Of a DNA stretch of 34,705 bases, positions 1 through 9,620 are shown piece by piece. Position 1 is the first letter of the stretch; each line of letters begins with the position of its first letter. Source of the DNA: Pleomorphomonas sp. Its GTDB lineage: Bacteria > Pseudomonadota > Alphaproteobacteria > Rhizobiales > Pleomorphomonadaceae. The notes under the pieces are model-generated. The model had not been told where the DNA came from, did not search any database, and saw nothing but the letters and a program-made list of their open reading frames with translations. The stretch covers positions 1 to 34,705 of the forward strand of contig JARKNW010000154.1 in assembly GCA_029976075.1 (NCBI GenBank), written 5' to 3'. A program made the position numbers and the translations under genes.

Positions 1-7
1 AAAGACA

Positions 8-586
8 ATGGCTGAACGTGAACGCAACAACCGGGACCGGGATCGCAACGAAGAGCGCGACAGCGAGTTCGTCGATCGCCTGGTCCATATCAACCGCGTC
101 GCCAAGGTGGTGAAGGGTGGTCGTCGCTTCGGCTTCGCCGCGCTCGTCGTCGTTGGCGACCAGAAGGGCCGTGTCGGTTACGGCCACGGCAAGGCGCGCG
201 AAGTGCCCGAGGCCATCCGCAAGGCGACGGAAGCCGCCAAGCGTGCCCTTGTGCGCGTGCCGCTGAAGGAAGGTCGGACGCTGCATCATGACGTTGCCGG
301 GCGCTGGGGCGCCGGTCGCGTCTATGTGCGGACCGCGCCGGCCGGTACCGGCATCATCGCCGGTGGCCCGATGCGCGCCGTGTTCGAGACGCTTGGCGTC
401 CAGGACGTGGTGGCGAAGTCGCTCGGTTCCTCCAACCCGTACAACATGATCCGCGCTACCTTCTCCGCTCTGGCGAACGAGGATAGCCCGCGGTCGGTTG
501 CCGCCCGTCGTGGTCTCAAGGTCTCGGCCTTGCAGTCCCGCCGTCGCGACATCGACCCGGAAGCTGCGGCGTCGGCCGAAGGCTGA
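8..586 (+). CDS. rpsE: 30S ribosomal protein S5
   Basis: Small-subunit ribosomal protein that lies near the decoding centre and contributes to translational accuracy. The 192-residue product has the S5 N-terminal double-stranded RNA-binding domain (about residues 23-90, with the [20 protein letters not shown] core) followed by the C-terminal domain ([18 protein letters not shown], then [19 protein letters not shown]). A charged, low-complexity N-terminal extension (residues 1-20, rich in Arg, Asn, Asp and Glu) precedes it, as is common in Hyphomicrobiales. It is the first gene of the window; rpmD and rplO follow in the standard spc-operon order. Only 7 bases of leader are visible, so the upstream gene (expected rplR) cannot be seen. 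Confidence 0.98.
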   Translation: MAERERNNRDRDRNEERDSEFVDRLVHINRVAKVVKGGRRFGFAALVVVGDQKGRVGYGHGKAREVPEAIRKATEAAKRALVRVPLKEGRTLHHDVAGRWGAGRVYVRTAPAGTGIIAGGPMRAVFETLGVQDVVAKSLGSSNPYNMIRATFSALANEDSPRSVAARRGLKVSALQSRRRDIDPEAAASAEG

Positions 587-652
587 TGGATCGAACGGGG
601 GGAGGGTATCCTCCCTCCTCATTCGTAAACTGGCTTTCGTAAGGTGAAAACC

Positions 653-856
653 ATGTCGACCAACAAGAAGTCGAGCAAGACCGTTACGGTCGAGCAGATC
701 TACAGCCCCGTCCGCCGTCCCGCCGAACAGCGCGCTACGCTGATCGGCCTCGGTCTCAACAAGCTGCACCGCACGTCGACGCTGGAGGACACTCCATCCG
801 TTCGCGGCATGATCGCGAAGGTCCAGCACCTCGTCCGCGTCGTGGACGAGGCCTGA
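653..856 (+). CDS. rpmD: 50S ribosomal protein L30
   Basis: Large-subunit protein of 67 residues. Typical L30 elements are visible: [31 protein letters not shown] followed in the same chain by the [19 protein letters not shown] end. The reading frame is open from a GTG at 644, but the ATG at 653 gives the usual family length and has the purine-rich AAGGTG upstream as ribosome-binding site, so 653 is chosen. It sits 66 bases after rpsE and 28 before rplO, consistent with one transcript. Confidence 0.95.
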   Translation: MSTNKKSSKTVTVEQIYSPVRRPAEQRATLIGLGLNKLHRTSTLEDTPSVRGMIAKVQHLVRVVDEA

Positions 857-884
857 GATACCGCCGGTCGAAAGGATCGATGAA

Positions 885-1352
885 ATGAAGCTCAACGAGC
901 TCAAGGATAACGAAGGCGCGACCAAGCCACGCATGCGTGTCGGTCGCGGCATCGGCTCGGGCAAGGGCAAGACCTCGGGTCGCGGCGTCAAGGGCCAGAC
1001 CTCGCGGTCGGGCGTTGCCATCGCCGGTTTCGAAGGCGGCCAGATGCCGCTGCATCGTCGCCTGCCGAAGCGCGGCTTCAAGAACATCTTCGCGCTCGAT
1101 CTCAACGAGATCAGCCTGACGAAGGTGCAGGCGGCCGTGGACGCCGGCAAGCTCGACGCCAAGGTTCCGGTGACGGTGGAAGCGCTGGTTTCGGCCGGTC
1201 TGCTGCGTCGTCCGCTGGACGGCGTGCGGGTTCTCGGCGGCGAGATCAAGTCGGCGCTGACCTTTGAAGTCGTCGGTGCTTCGGCGCCCGCGATCGCGGC
1301 GGTTGAAGCTGCCGGTGGCAAGGTCACCGTCTCGGTGGCTGCCAAGGCGTAA
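885..1352 (+). CDS. rplO: 50S ribosomal protein L15
   Basis: Large-subunit protein of 155 residues that binds 23S rRNA during assembly. The glycine- and basic-rich N-terminal tail ([20 protein letters not shown], then [18 protein letters not shown]) and the segment [18 protein letters not shown] are diagnostic. The C-terminal part holds the L15 globular domain. It is preceded by GAAAGGATCG as ribosome-binding region. The gene is followed by a strong nested hairpin and then by secY, so this may be the last gene before a transcription boundary inside the spc cluster. Confidence 0.98.
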   Translation: MKLNELKDNEGATKPRMRVGRGIGSGKGKTSGRGVKGQTSRSGVAIAGFEGGQMPLHRRLPKRGFKNIFALDLNEISLTKVQAAVDAGKLDAKVPVTVEALVSAGLLRRPLDGVRVLGGEIKSALTFEVVGASAPAIAAVEAAGGKVTVSVAAKA

Positions 1353-1358
1353 GACAAC

Positions 1359-1434
1359 GCCCCCGGGTTGATGCCGTCTTCACGTGATCGTTTGCACGGC
1401 ACGTGGGATTCGGCGTCTCCCGGGGGCTTATTTC
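1359..1434 (+). terminator. Nested three-helix hairpin after rplO, possible terminator or attenuator
   Basis: Three concentric helices are visible: a 9-bp GC helix (1359-1367 with 1419-1427), a 7-bp helix (1370-1376 with 1411-1417, one G-U pair) and a 6-bp CACGTG helix (1381-1386 with 1400-1405). The 3' side runs directly into TTATTTCG. A long GC stem followed by a short U-rich tract is terminator-like, though the tract is not a clean run of T. Termination, attenuation or an RNA-binding-protein target are all possible. Confidence 0.6.
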
Positions 1435-1455
1435 GTCCGCGACTTGGGTCTATAT
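1427..1455 (+). promoter_or_regulatory. Candidate promoter for secY-adk
   Basis: CTTATT at 1427-1432 and CTATAT at 1450-1455 are separated by exactly 17 bases. The second hexamer is identical to the rhizobial -10 consensus CTATAT; the first matches CTTGAC at 3 of 6 positions. The -35 begins at the last base of the hairpin above, so termination of rplO transcripts and restart at secY could be back to back. The remaining leader to secY (1456-1633) shows nothing else clear. Confidence 0.4.
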
Positions 1456-1633
1456 AGCGGACGGTGCGGATTTAGCCTTTGCGCGTTGGGTCGCGCTGCG
1501 GCGGTTCGAAACCGGAACAAGGCGCTTCAGCGAATCGCTTCGAGGCGCTATGGCCGGCGGTATGATGGGGGGAACGGTCTCGCGGCTGGCGGGGCGGCCC
1601 TCCCTGAGGTTCCCCATTCGGGCGGAGTGAGAC

Positions 1634-2968
1634 ATGGCCTCTGCGGCAGAACAACTCGCTGCAAATCTGAATTTCGGCGCGCTCGCCAAGGCAGAAGAGC
1701 TGAAGAAGCGGATCTGGTTCACCCTTGGCGCACTTCTGGTGTATCGCCTCGGCACCTACATTCCGCTGCCGGGCATCAACCTGCAGGCGCTTGCCGATGC
1801 GTTCAAGCAGCAGAGCCAAGGTATTCTCGGCCTGTTCAACATGTTCTCCGGCGGCGCCGTCGGCCGCATGGCCATCTTCGCCCTGGGCATCATGCCCTAT
1901 ATCTCCGCCTCGATCATCATTCAGCTCCTGACATCGGTCATTCCCGCTCTGGAAGCGATCAAGAAGGAAGGCGAGTCGGGACGCAAGAAGATCAACCAGT
2001 ACACCCGCTACCTGACGGTGCTTCTGGCCGCCGTCCAGTCCTACGGCATTGCCGTCGGCCTGCAGGGGCAGGGATCGATCGTTCTCAATCCCGGTCCGAC
2101 ATTTATTGTGTCGACCGTCCTGTCGCTGATGGGCGGCACGATGTTCCTGCTGTGGCTCGGTGAGCAGATCACCTCCCGCGGTATCGGCCAGGGTACGTCT
2201 CTGATCATCTTCGCCGGCATCATCGCCAACCTGCCGCACGCCCTCGTCGGCATGCTGGAGTTGGGTCGTCAGGGCGCTCTCGCCACCCCGATCATCCTCG
2301 CCGTGCTGATTCTGGCCGTGGCGGTGATTGGCGGCATCGTGTTCTTCGAACGCGCGCAACGCCGGCTGCTGATCCAGTATCCGAAGCGCCAGGTCGGCAA
2401 CAAGATGTTCCAGGGCGAGTCGAGCCATCTGCCGCTGAAGCTCAACACCTCTGGCGTCATTCCGCCGATCTTCGCCTCGTCGATCCTGCTGATCCCCGGC
2501 ACCATCACCGGTTTCGCCGGCACCAACGCCGCTGGCGGCTGGCTGCAGACCTTCGGCACGCTGATGGCGCACGGACAGCCTCTCTACATGCTGTCCTACG
2601 CGGCGATGATCGTCTTCTTCGCCTTCTTCTACACGGCCATCGTGTTCAATCCGACCGATACGGCCGAGAACCTCAAGAAGCAGGGTGGCTTCATCCCCGG
2701 CATACGGCCGGGTGAGCGGACCGCCACCTACATCGACTATGTCCTGACCCGCATCAACGTCCTCGGTGCCATCTACCTCGTCGTCGTCTGCCTGCTGCCT
2801 GAGTTCCTGATCTCCACCACGGGTGTTCCGTTCTACTTCGGCGGCACGTCGCTGCTGATCGTCGTGTCGGTCACCATGGATACCGTGTCCCAGATCCAGG
2901 GACATCTCCTCGCCCATCAGTACGAGGGGCTGATCAAGAAGAGCAAACTTCGGGGGAAGCGTAGATGA
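1634..2968 (+). CDS. secY: Preprotein translocase channel subunit SecY
   Basis: Pore-forming subunit of the SecYEG inner-membrane channel, which exports unfolded proteins with SecA and inserts membrane proteins with the ribosome. The 444-residue chain has the expected ten hydrophobic segments. Family signatures include [13 protein letters not shown] near residue 36, the plug region [30 protein letters not shown] and the cytoplasmic loop [22 protein letters not shown]. The C-terminus is basic ([10 protein letters not shown]). ATG 1634 follows GGGCGGAGTGAGAC. The stop overlaps the adk start by four bases (ATGA), indicating translational coupling. The gap to rplO is unusually long (281 bases) and carries a hairpin and promoter-like sequence. 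Confidence 0.98.
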   Translation: MASAAEQLAANLNFGALAKAEELKKRIWFTLGALLVYRLGTYIPLPGINLQALADAFKQQSQGILGLFNMFSGGAVGRMAIFALGIMPYISASIIIQLLTSVIPALEAIKKEGESGRKKINQYTRYLTVLLAAVQSYGIAVGLQGQGSIVLNPGPTFIVSTVLSLMGGTMFLLWLGEQITSRGIGQGTSLIIFAGIIANLPHALVGMLELGRQGALATPIILAVLILAVAVIGGIVFFERAQRRLLIQYPKRQVGNKMFQGESSHLPLKLNTSGVIPPIFASSILLIPGTITGFAGTNAAGGWLQTFGTLMAHGQPLYMLSYAAMIVFFAFFYTAIVFNPTDTAENLKKQGGFIPGIRPGERTATYIDYVLTRINVLGAIYLVVVCLLPEFLISTTGVPFYFGGTSLLIVVSVTMDTVSQIQGHLLAHQYEGLIKKSKLRGKRR

Positions 2969-3543
2969 GGCTGATTCTTCTCGGACCGCCGGGCGCCGGC
3001 AAGGGAACGCAGGCGCAGAAGCTGGTCGACCGTTACGGTATCGTCCAGCTGTCGACCGGTGACATGCTGCGTGCGGCCGTTGCCGCCGGCACCGAGATCG
3101 GCAAGAAGGCCAAGGCCGTCATGGACGCCGGCCAGCTGGTATCCGACGAGATCGTCATCGGCATCGTGTCGGACCGCATCGAGGAGCCGGATGCCAAGAA
3201 CGGTTTCGTGCTTGACGGTTTTCCGCGGACGGTGGCCCAGGCCGAGGCGCTGGACAAGCTGCTTGCCGAGAAGAAGCTCAAGCTCGACGCGGTGATCGAG
3301 TTCAAGGTCGACGCGGAAAAGCTGGTCGATCGAATCGTCCGCCGCGCTGAAGAGGCCAAGGCGGCCGGCCAGCCGGTGCGCAAGGACGACAACCCGGAAG
3401 TGTTCCGCAAGCGTCTCGAAGAGTTTCGCGCTTTGACGGCGGCACTGACCCCCTTCTATGCCAAGAGCGGTCTCTTGAAGCCGGTTGATGGCATGGCTCC
3501 CATCGAAGAGGTTGCCAGCGCGATTCGCGCCGCCCTCGAATGA
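2965..3543 (+). CDS. adk: Adenylate kinase
   Basis: Cytosolic enzyme that interconverts ATP + AMP and 2 ADP. The 192-residue product begins with the P-loop ([20 protein letters not shown]) and has the AMP-binding segment QLSTGDMLR and the [15 protein letters not shown] motif near residue 80. It is the short form: the LID between about residues 125 and 135 has no zinc-binding cysteines, as is usual in alphaproteobacteria. It is coupled to secY by an ATGA overlap. adk between secY and rpsM is the normal alphaproteobacterial arrangement. Confidence 0.98.
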   Translation: MRLILLGPPGAGKGTQAQKLVDRYGIVQLSTGDMLRAAVAAGTEIGKKAKAVMDAGQLVSDEIVIGIVSDRIEEPDAKNGFVLDGFPRTVAQAEALDKLLAEKKLKLDAVIEFKVDAEKLVDRIVRRAEEAKAAGQPVRKDDNPEVFRKRLEEFRALTAALTPFYAKSGLLKPVDGMAPIEEVASAIRAALE

Positions 3544-3642
3544 GACGGACGCCCGGCTGGGAACTTGGGTTCCATCGCCGGGCGATCGGTCGCCGATCGG
3601 GCTTTCCGGCGGCGATTTCGGCGATAAACCCGTGTCCGAAAG
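3544..3642 (+). terminator. Tandem hairpins after adk
   Basis: The first hairpin has a 7-bp outer helix (GCCCGGC 3551-3557 with GCCGGGC 3577-3583) and a 5-bp inner helix (GGAAC 3560-3564 with GTTCC 3569-3573). A second, compact hairpin follows (CGATCGG 3583-3589 with CCGATCG 3593-3599, 3-base loop). No clean T-run follows, so the structures could end or stabilise the secY-adk transcript. No gene is seen in the 325-base gap 3544-3868. Confidence 0.45.
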
Positions 3643-3671
3643 GTTGACGGAGAGGCCGGTTCCGGCTATGA
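3643..3671 (+). promoter_or_regulatory. Promoter of the rpsM-rpsK-rpoA-rplQ unit
   Basis: GTTGAC at 3643-3648 and CTATGA at 3666-3671 are separated by exactly 17 bases. The pair matches the alphaproteobacterial consensus CTTGAC-N17-CTATAT at 5 of 6 and 4 of 6 positions. Transcription would start near 3678, leaving a leader of roughly 190 bases before rpsM. Confidence 0.6.
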
Positions 3672-3868
3672 ACCGCCACCTATCCACGGGTTCTTCGTGC
3701 GATGGCCCGTAGGCGCTTGTCCATCTTGGATGATGTGCCCTTGGTTCTCGCGAAAGGTAACCCGGCCGGCGCCACCTTCTGGGGCCGCCGTCAAGACACC
3801 GACCTCCACGGCTCGATCGGGGGAGGGAGCGATCCAAAAATGGGTCGCGTCGACAGGAGTGAAGTGAA

Positions 3869-4237
3869 GTGGCCCGTATCGCTGGCGTCAATATTCCCAC
3901 CGCCAAGCGCGCCCTGATCGCGCTGCAGTATATCCATGGCATCGGCCCGAAGTTCGCCGAGGAGATCCTTGAGAAGGTTGGCATCGATCAGGCCAAGCGC
4001 GTCAACGAGCTTTCGGACGCCGAAGTGCTGCAGATCCGCGAAGTCATCGACCGCGACTATGTCGTCGAGGGTGACCTTCGTCGTGAGACCGCCATGAACA
4101 TCAAGCGTCTCATGGACCTCGGCTGCTATCGTGGCCTGCGTCACCGCAAGGGCCTGCCGGTTCGTGGTCAGCGCACGCACACCAACGCCCGTACCCGCAA
4201 GGGCCCGGCGAAGGCGATTGCCGGCAAGAAGAAGTAA
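3869..4237 (+). CDS. rpsM: 30S ribosomal protein S13
   Basis: Small-subunit head protein that contacts the large subunit and P-site tRNA. The 122-residue product begins [20 protein letters not shown] and shows the helix-two-turn-helix region ([18 protein letters not shown]). It ends in the basic tail [20 protein letters not shown] followed by GKKK. The start codon is GTG, preceded by ACAGGAGTGAAGTGAA; no upstream in-frame ATG gives a better N-terminus. It is the first gene after the promoter at 3643-3671. The following 252-base gap (4238-4489) is long for a ribosomal operon and shows no convincing gene or site. Confidence 0.98.
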   Translation: MARIAGVNIPTAKRALIALQYIHGIGPKFAEEILEKVGIDQAKRVNELSDAEVLQIREVIDRDYVVEGDLRRETAMNIKRLMDLGCYRGLRHRKGLPVRGQRTHTNARTRKGPAKAIAGKKK

Positions 4238-4489
4238 TTCCGTTTCGTCGGTCCGGCACTGCGCCGGCTCGGCGAAAAGGTTCGGACATGGCGCCGGTTC
4301 CGCGAGCGATCGTGGACGGCGCTTTGTCCATGGTGGAAGGTCTGAGAGGATCGTTCGCCGAAAAGGGGAAGGGCAGTGTGCTTTTCCCGAAGTCGTTCCG
4401 GTGCGCTGGGTTTCTAGTAGAGGCGTGCGCTCCGGTGTAGCCGCTGGCATTACGGCGGTGACGAGATCGAAAACGAGAGAGTAGAGAGC

Positions 4490-4882
4490 ATGGCCAAGGA
4501 AGCCGCAGGGCGCGTCCGCCGTCGCGAACGCAAAAATATCACGTCCGGCATCGCGCACGTGAATTCGACCTTCAACAACACGATGATCACCATCACTGAC
4601 GCACAGGGTAACACCATCTCCTGGTCGTCGGCTGGCACCATGGGCTTCAAGGGTTCGCGCAAGTCGACCCCGTATGCCGCCCAGATGGCCGCCGAAGACG
4701 CTGCCCGCAAGGCGTCCGAGCATGGCGTCAAGACCCTGGAAGTCGAAGTCTGCGGTCCGGGCTCCGGCCGTGAGTCGGCACTGCGCGCTCTGCAGGCCGC
4801 CGGCTTCCTCGTGAGCTCCATCCGTGACGTTACCCCGATCCCGCATAACGGTTGCCGTCCGCGTAAGCGTCGCCGCGTCTGA
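4490..4882 (+). CDS. rpsK: 30S ribosomal protein S11
   Basis: Platform protein of the small subunit, 130 residues. Signatures include the segment from [20 protein letters not shown] to [20 protein letters not shown], then [20 protein letters not shown] and the C-terminus [21 protein letters not shown] 4490 is preceded by a purine-rich stretch (GAGAGAGTAGAGAGC). It lies between rpsM and rpoA as in most bacteria, though rpsD is absent here, which is normal for alphaproteobacteria. Confidence 0.98.
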   Translation: MAKEAAGRVRRRERKNITSGIAHVNSTFNNTMITITDAQGNTISWSSAGTMGFKGSRKSTPYAAQMAAEDAARKASEHGVKTLEVEVCGPGSGRESALRALQAAGFLVSSIRDVTPIPHNGCRPRKRRRV

Positions 4883-4997
4883 CGCTCATCCGCGAACGCC
4901 TGGCTGCCACGACGGCACCGGGCATGGCCCGTCAAGGCGGTGGTCCCTGCGGGGGATGCGGCCCGCGGCGAACCGCTTCATATGAAAGGGTATCAAC

Positions 4998-6020
4998 GTG
5001 AGCATCCAGAAGAACTGGCAAGAGCTCAAGAAGCCGAACAAGCTCGAGGTTATCCCGAGCCGCGATCCGAAGCGCTTCGCGACTGTCGTCGCCTCGCCGC
5101 TCGAGCGTGGCTTCGGTCTGACGCTCGGCAACGCGCTCCGTCGTGTCCTCTTGTCCTCGCTGCAGGGTGCAGCGGTGACGGCGGTTCAGATCGACGGCGT
5201 GCTGCACGAGTTCTCCTCGATTGCCGGCGTGCGTGAGGACGTCACCGACATCATCCTCAACATCAAGGAAATCGCCGTCCGCATGCAGGGCCAGGGCCCG
5301 AAGCGGATGGTCGTGCGCAAGCAGGGTCCGGGTGTCGTCACCGCTGGTGACATCCAGACCGTCGGCGATATCGAGATCCTGAATCCGGAGCTGGTCCTTT
5401 GCACCCTCGACGAGGGCGCCGAGATCCGCATGGAATTCACGGTCGACACCGGCAAGGGTTACGTCCCGGCCGACCGCAACCGTCCCGAGGACGCTCCGAT
5501 CGGTCTTATTCCGGTCGACAGCCTCTACTCGCCGGTTCGCAAGGTGTCCTACAAGGTCGAGAACACCCGCGAGGGCCAGGATCTCGACCTCGACAAGCTG
5601 ACGCTGACCGTCGAGACCGACGGCTCGGTCAAGCCCGAGGACGCCGTCGCCTACGCCGCGCGTATCCTGCAGGACCAGCTGGCGATCTTCGTCAACTTCG
5701 AAGAGCCGCAGAAGGACACCAAGGTCGAGACCGTTCCGGAGCTCGCCTTCAATCCGGCGCTGCTCAAGAAGGTGGACGAGCTCGAACTGTCTGTCCGTTC
5801 GGCCAACTGCCTGAAGAACGACAACATCGTCTACATCGGCGATCTGATCCAGAAGAGCGAGGCGGAGATGCTCCGCACGCCGAATTTCGGCCGCAAGTCG
5901 CTCAACGAGATCAAGGAAGTGCTGGCGCAGATGGGGTTGCATCTCGGCATGGAAGTCCCGAACTGGCCGCCCGAGAATATCGAAGACCTGGCCAAGCGCT
6001 ACGAAGACCACAACTACTGA
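4998..6020 (+). CDS. rpoA: DNA-directed RNA polymerase alpha subunit
   Basis: Alpha subunit, 340 residues, which dimerises to nucleate RNA polymerase assembly and contacts UP elements and activators. The N-terminal domain is recognised by [20 protein letters not shown] and [20 protein letters not shown]; the C-terminal domain (about residues 260-330) contains the helix-hairpin-helix [20 protein letters not shown]. The start is GTG 4998 ([18 protein letters not shown]), preceded by GAAAGGGTATCAAC; the ATG at 4982 is in a different frame. rplQ follows after 90 bases. Confidence 0.98.
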   Translation: MSIQKNWQELKKPNKLEVIPSRDPKRFATVVASPLERGFGLTLGNALRRVLLSSLQGAAVTAVQIDGVLHEFSSIAGVREDVTDIILNIKEIAVRMQGQGPKRMVVRKQGPGVVTAGDIQTVGDIEILNPELVLCTLDEGAEIRMEFTVDTGKGYVPADRNRPEDAPIGLIPVDSLYSPVRKVSYKVENTREGQDLDLDKLTLTVETDGSVKPEDAVAYAARILQDQLAIFVNFEEPQKDTKVETVPELAFNPALLKKVDELELSVRSANCLKNDNIVYIGDLIQKSEAEMLRTPNFGRKSLNEIKEVLAQMGLHLGMEVPNWPPENIEDLAKRYEDHNY

Positions 6021-6110
6021 GCATCACGCTCGCCGGAGGGCGTGGCTCTCCGGCTCGTTCAAAACAACATGCCCGGCGTGAGCCGCGCGAAAGACAAATA
6101 GGAGTAGGCC

Positions 6111-6545
6111 ATGCGTCACGGTAATGCGGGCCGTCGGTTCAACCGCACACAGAGCCATCGCAAGGCGATGCTCGCCAACCTCGCCATCTCGCTCGTCGAG
6201 CACGAGCAGATCGTCACCACCCTGCCGAAGGCGAAGGACCTGCGTCCGATCGTCGAGAAGCTGGTGACCATCGCCAAGAAGGGCGATCTTGCCGCTCGTC
6301 GTCAGCTGGCTTCCGAGCTGCAGAACAACGAAGTCGCCGCCAAGAAGCTCTTCGACGTGCTCGGCCCCCGCTACAAGGCTCGCGCCGGCGGTTACACCCG
6401 CGTTCTGAAGGCCGGTTTCCGCCACGGCGACTCCGCCTCTGTGGCGGTGATCGAGTTCGTTGATCGCGACGTTGCCGCCAAGGGCGCCGCCGACAAGGCT
6501 CGCCAGGCTGCCCAGCCGGCCGAAGCCGAGACGGCTGCCGCCTGA
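6111..6545 (+). CDS. rplQ: 50S ribosomal protein L17
   Basis: Large-subunit protein near the exit tunnel, 144 residues. The N-terminus [20 protein letters not shown] and the segment [20 protein letters not shown] are diagnostic. The C-terminal tail after residue 120 is rich in Ala, Glu and Lys, as in other alphaproteobacterial L17 proteins. ATG 6111 is preceded by TAGGAGTAGGCC. A clear Rho-independent terminator follows, so this is the end of the rpsM-rplQ transcript. Confidence 0.98.
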   Translation: MRHGNAGRRFNRTQSHRKAMLANLAISLVEHEQIVTTLPKAKDLRPIVEKLVTIAKKGDLAARRQLASELQNNEVAAKKLFDVLGPRYKARAGGYTRVLKAGFRHGDSASVAVIEFVDRDVAAKGAADKARQAAQPAEAETAAA

Positions 6546-6571
6546 TCGGTGTGGTTTTTGGATAAGTTTGG

Positions 6572-6607
6572 CAAGGGGCGGCCCGTTGGGTCGCCCCTTG
6601 TTGTTTG
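6572..6607 (+). terminator. Rho-independent terminator of the ribosomal operon
   Basis: CAAGGGGCG at 6572-6580 pairs with CGCCCCTTG at 6592-6600. The helix can be extended inward by CC/GG pairs, and it is followed by TTGTTT. It lies 27 bases after the rplQ stop. Confidence 0.85.
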
Positions 6608-6648
6608 GGCGTCCTTCCGTTGCCATATTCGGCGGCGTAAAAGACGGC

Positions 6649-8100
6649 ATGTCGACCATGCGCCTTCGGAGTTCCGCAATGCGACCCAACGGATTGTCTC
6701 GTCTTATCCTGGCTTTCGGTTTCGTGGCCTTGGCGTCGCTGGGGGCGACCGCGGCCGACCGCGTGCTGCCGGCGTCCGAGGCGCAGGTCAAGCTCTCCTT
6801 CGCGCCGGTCGCCAAGGTGGCCGGCCCGGCCGTGGTCAATGTCTACTCCACCAAGACGGTGAAGGTCGCCTCGTCGCCGCTGATGGATGATCCGTTCTTC
6901 CGCCAGTTCTTTGGCGGCGACATTCCCGGCATGGGCGGGCAGAGGGAACGGCACCAGCAGTCGCTGGGGTCCGGCGTCATCGTCGATGCATCCGGCCTGA
7001 TCGTCACCAACAACCATGTCATCGAAGACGGTGACGAAGTGAAGGTGGCGCTTGCCGACCGGCGCGAGTTCGAATGCGACGTCGTGCTGAAAGACGAGCA
7101 GCTCGACCTTGCCGTCCTCAAGATGCGCAACCCCAAGGGCGACCTGCCGACGCTGCCGCTTGCCAACTCCGATGAGCTGCAGGTGGGCGATCTCGTGCTG
7201 GCCATCGGCAACCCGTTCGGCGTCGGCCAGACGGTCACGCAGGGCATCGTCTCGGCTCTGGCCCGCAGCCAGGTCGGCATCTCCGATTATCAGTTCTTCA
7301 TCCAGACGGATGCGGCCATCAATCCAGGCAATTCCGGCGGCGCGCTGGTGGATATGGATGGCAAGCTGGTCGGCATCAACACGGCCATCTTCACCCGCGG
7401 CGGCGGATCCAACGGCATCGGTTTTGCCATTCCGTCCAACATGGTGAAGGTGTTTGTTGATTCAGCGCGTCGGGGCGGTTCGGCCGTGGAACTTCCCTGG
7501 ATCGGCGCCGAGTTGCAGCCGGTGACATCCGATATTGCCGAGAGCCTTGGTCTCGACCGCCCGTCCGGTGTGCTGATCACCTCGATCCTCCGCAAGAGCC
7601 CTGCCGAGGAGGCCGGTCTCGACGCTGGGGATCTGATCGTTGCCGTGGATGGTATCGAGGTCAGCGATCCGCGTGTCTTCAACTATCGCCTGGCTACCAA
7701 GGGCGTCGGCAACGTGGCGAAACTGTCGGTCAACAGGGCTGGCAAGCTGATCGAGGTGTCCGTGAAGCTAACCACCGCGCCGGAGACGACGCCGCGCGAC
7801 ACCCGTACGATCGATGCGCGCTCGCCATTCCAGGGGGCGACGGTATCCAACGTGTCTCCCGCCGTCGCCGCAGAGATCGGACTCACCTATCGAGGCCAGA
7901 CTGGCGTGGTGATCACGGCCGTTGCCTCCGGCTCGCCGGCCGATCGCATCGGCCTTCAGAAGGGCGACATCATCCTGTCGGTCAATGGCAACGACGTCAC
8001 CACTACCAAGGTTCTGGCCGCTGCCGCCGGTTCCGACCCTATGTTCTGGCGCGTCGCCATCGACCGCAATGGCCAGATCCTGCGCATGGCCTTCCGATGA
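6649..8100 (+). CDS. Deg/HtrA-family periplasmic serine protease with two PDZ domains
   Basis: Envelope quality-control protease. An N-terminal signal peptide is visible (basic start, hydrophobic LILAFGFVALASLGATA, likely cleavage after AADR or nearby). The trypsin-like domain has the full triad counted from ATG 6649: His123 in NNHV, Asp153 in LDLAVLK and Ser229 in NPGNSGGALVD. Two PDZ domains follow (about residues 290-375 and 395-480). The frame is open to 6460, but the signal peptide requires a start at 6649, 6658 or 6679; 6649 gives 483 residues and the exact choice is uncertain. It sits after the rplQ terminator and overlaps rarA by ATGA. DegP and DegQ cannot be told apart here. Confidence 0.92.
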   Translation: MSTMRLRSSAMRPNGLSRLILAFGFVALASLGATAADRVLPASEAQVKLSFAPVAKVAGPAVVNVYSTKTVKVASSPLMDDPFFRQFFGGDIPGMGGQRERHQQSLGSGVIVDASGLIVTNNHVIEDGDEVKVALADRREFECDVVLKDEQLDLAVLKMRNPKGDLPTLPLANSDELQVGDLVLAIGNPFGVGQTVTQGIVSALARSQVGISDYQFFIQTDAAINPGNSGGALVDMDGKLVGINTAIFTRGGGSNGIGFAIPSNMVKVFVDSARRGGSAVELPWIGAELQPVTSDIAESLGLDRPSGVLITSILRKSPAEEAGLDAGDLIVAVDGIEVSDPRVFNYRLATKGVGNVAKLSVNRAGKLIEVSVKLTTAPETTPRDTRTIDARSPFQGATVSNVSPAVAAEIGLTYRGQTGVVITAVASGSPADRIGLQKGDIILSVNGNDVTTTKVLAAAAGSDPMFWRVAIDRNGQILRMAFR

Positions 8101-9410
8101 GTGACCTGTTCGGCGTCAGCACTGCGGACAACAGGGCGGGGCGGCCACTGGCCGATCGGCTTCGCCCGGCCAACTTGTCGGAGGTCGTCGGCCAGGATCA
8201 TCTGGTCGGCCCGAACGGCACCATTACCCGCATGCTGGCGTCCGGCTCGCTCGGCTCGCTGATTCTCTGGGGACCGCCCGGTTCGGGCAAGACCACCGTC
8301 GCCCGCCTTCTCGCGCATGAAACCAACCTCGCCTTCGAGCAGGCGTCGGCCATCTTCACCGGGGTCGCCGACCTCAAGAAGCTGTTCGAGGCCGCCCGAC
8401 AGCGGCGGGCGCTCGGGCGTGGAACGCTGCTGTTCATCGATGAGATCCATCGCTTCAACCGCGCCCAGCAGGACAGCTTCCTGCCGGTCATGGAAGACGG
8501 CACGGTGACGCTGATCGGCGCCACCACCGAGAACCCGTCCTTCGAGCTCAACGCGGCGCTGCTGTCACGTGCCCACGTGCTCGTCTTCAAGGCGCATGAC
8601 GAAGGCTCGATCGGTCAACTGCTCGACAGGGCGGAAGCGGTGACCGGCAAGCCTTTGCCGCTCGATGCCGAGGCGAGGGGGGCGCTCATTCGCATGGCCG
8701 ACGGAGATGGCCGTGCCGCGCTGACGCTTGCCGAAGACGTCTGGCGCGCCGCTGGCGAGGACGAAGTGTTCGACGCCAAGACGTTGCAGGAAATCGTCCA
8801 GAGGCGCGCCCCGGTCTACGACAAGGCGCAGGACGGTCACTACAATCTGATTTCGGCGTTGCACAAGTCGGTGCGCGGTTCCGATCCGGATGCGGCGCTC
8901 TACTATTTCTGTCGCATGATCGATGCCGGCGAGGATCCGCTTTATGTCATCCGCCGGGTGATCCGCATGGCTGCCGAGGACGTTGGCCTTGCCGATCCCC
9001 AGGCGCTCTCCGTCTGCATCGCCGCCCAGGGCGCCTACGAGATGCTCGGTTCGCCCGAGGGGGAACTCGCCATCGCCGAGGCTGTGGTCTACGTCGCCTC
9101 GGCACCGAAATCCAACGCCGTCTATACCGCTTTCAAGACTGCCATGGCGGCGGCCAAGGAGTTCGGCAGTCTCGTTCCGCCACGCCACATTCTCAACGCT
9201 CCCACCAAGCTGATGAAGGGCGAGGGCTACGGAGCCGGCTACCGCTACGATCATGACGAACCCGACGCCTTTTCGGGGCAGGATTACTTCCCCGAGAAGA
9301 TGGGCCGCCGTTCCTTCTATCGTCCGGTTGAGCGCGGTTTCGAGCGGGAGCTCAGGAAGCGCCTCGACTACTGGGCGCGCCTCAGGCGCGAACGGCAGGG
9401 CGAAAGCTGA
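8097..9410 (+). CDS. rarA: Replication-associated recombination protein RarA (MgsA)
   Basis: AAA+ ATPase of the clamp-loader group that acts at stalled replication forks. The 437-residue protein has RPANLSEVVGQDHLVGPNG, Walker A GPPGSGKTT near residue 60, Walker B LLFIDEIHRFN near residue 115, the sensor region IGATTENPSFELN, and the RarA C-terminal tetramerisation part (YNLISALHKSVRGSDPDAAL, then YYFCRMIDAGEDP, and RHILNAPTKLMK). The start codon overlaps the protease stop (ATGA), so the two are translationally coupled, a pairing often seen in Hyphomicrobiales. Confidence 0.96.
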   Translation: MSDLFGVSTADNRAGRPLADRLRPANLSEVVGQDHLVGPNGTITRMLASGSLGSLILWGPPGSGKTTVARLLAHETNLAFEQASAIFTGVADLKKLFEAARQRRALGRGTLLFIDEIHRFNRAQQDSFLPVMEDGTVTLIGATTENPSFELNAALLSRAHVLVFKAHDEGSIGQLLDRAEAVTGKPLPLDAEARGALIRMADGDGRAALTLAEDVWRAAGEDEVFDAKTLQEIVQRRAPVYDKAQDGHYNLISALHKSVRGSDPDAALYYFCRMIDAGEDPLYVIRRVIRMAAEDVGLADPQALSVCIAAQGAYEMLGSPEGELAIAEAVVYVASAPKSNAVYTAFKTAMAAAKEFGSLVPPRHILNAPTKLMKGEGYGAGYRYDHDEPDAFSGQDYFPEKMGRRSFYRPVERGFERELRKRLDYWARLRRERQGES

Positions 9411-9620
9411 GTTAACGCTCATCCTCCCCGGGAAGCGGCTGGACCGCCTCGCTGTCGGCAAACGCGACGCCGGATCGCCAATGATGCTCCGGCATGCGGC
9501 GGATTCCGCTGTAGTTAGTCGTTAACCATCTGTCTTCAATAGTTTTTTAACCCGTTCCCTTAAGCTCGAAGTCGGAATTGTGGTGTAGCCTCATCTTCAA
9601 GGCAGCCACTGGGGAGTGGG

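Noticed and set aside
1472..2917. 481-codon open frame on the - strand across secY
   Set aside because: It mirrors secY codons, has a shadow-type composition (long Asp/Glu/Arg/Gly runs) and no family resemblance.
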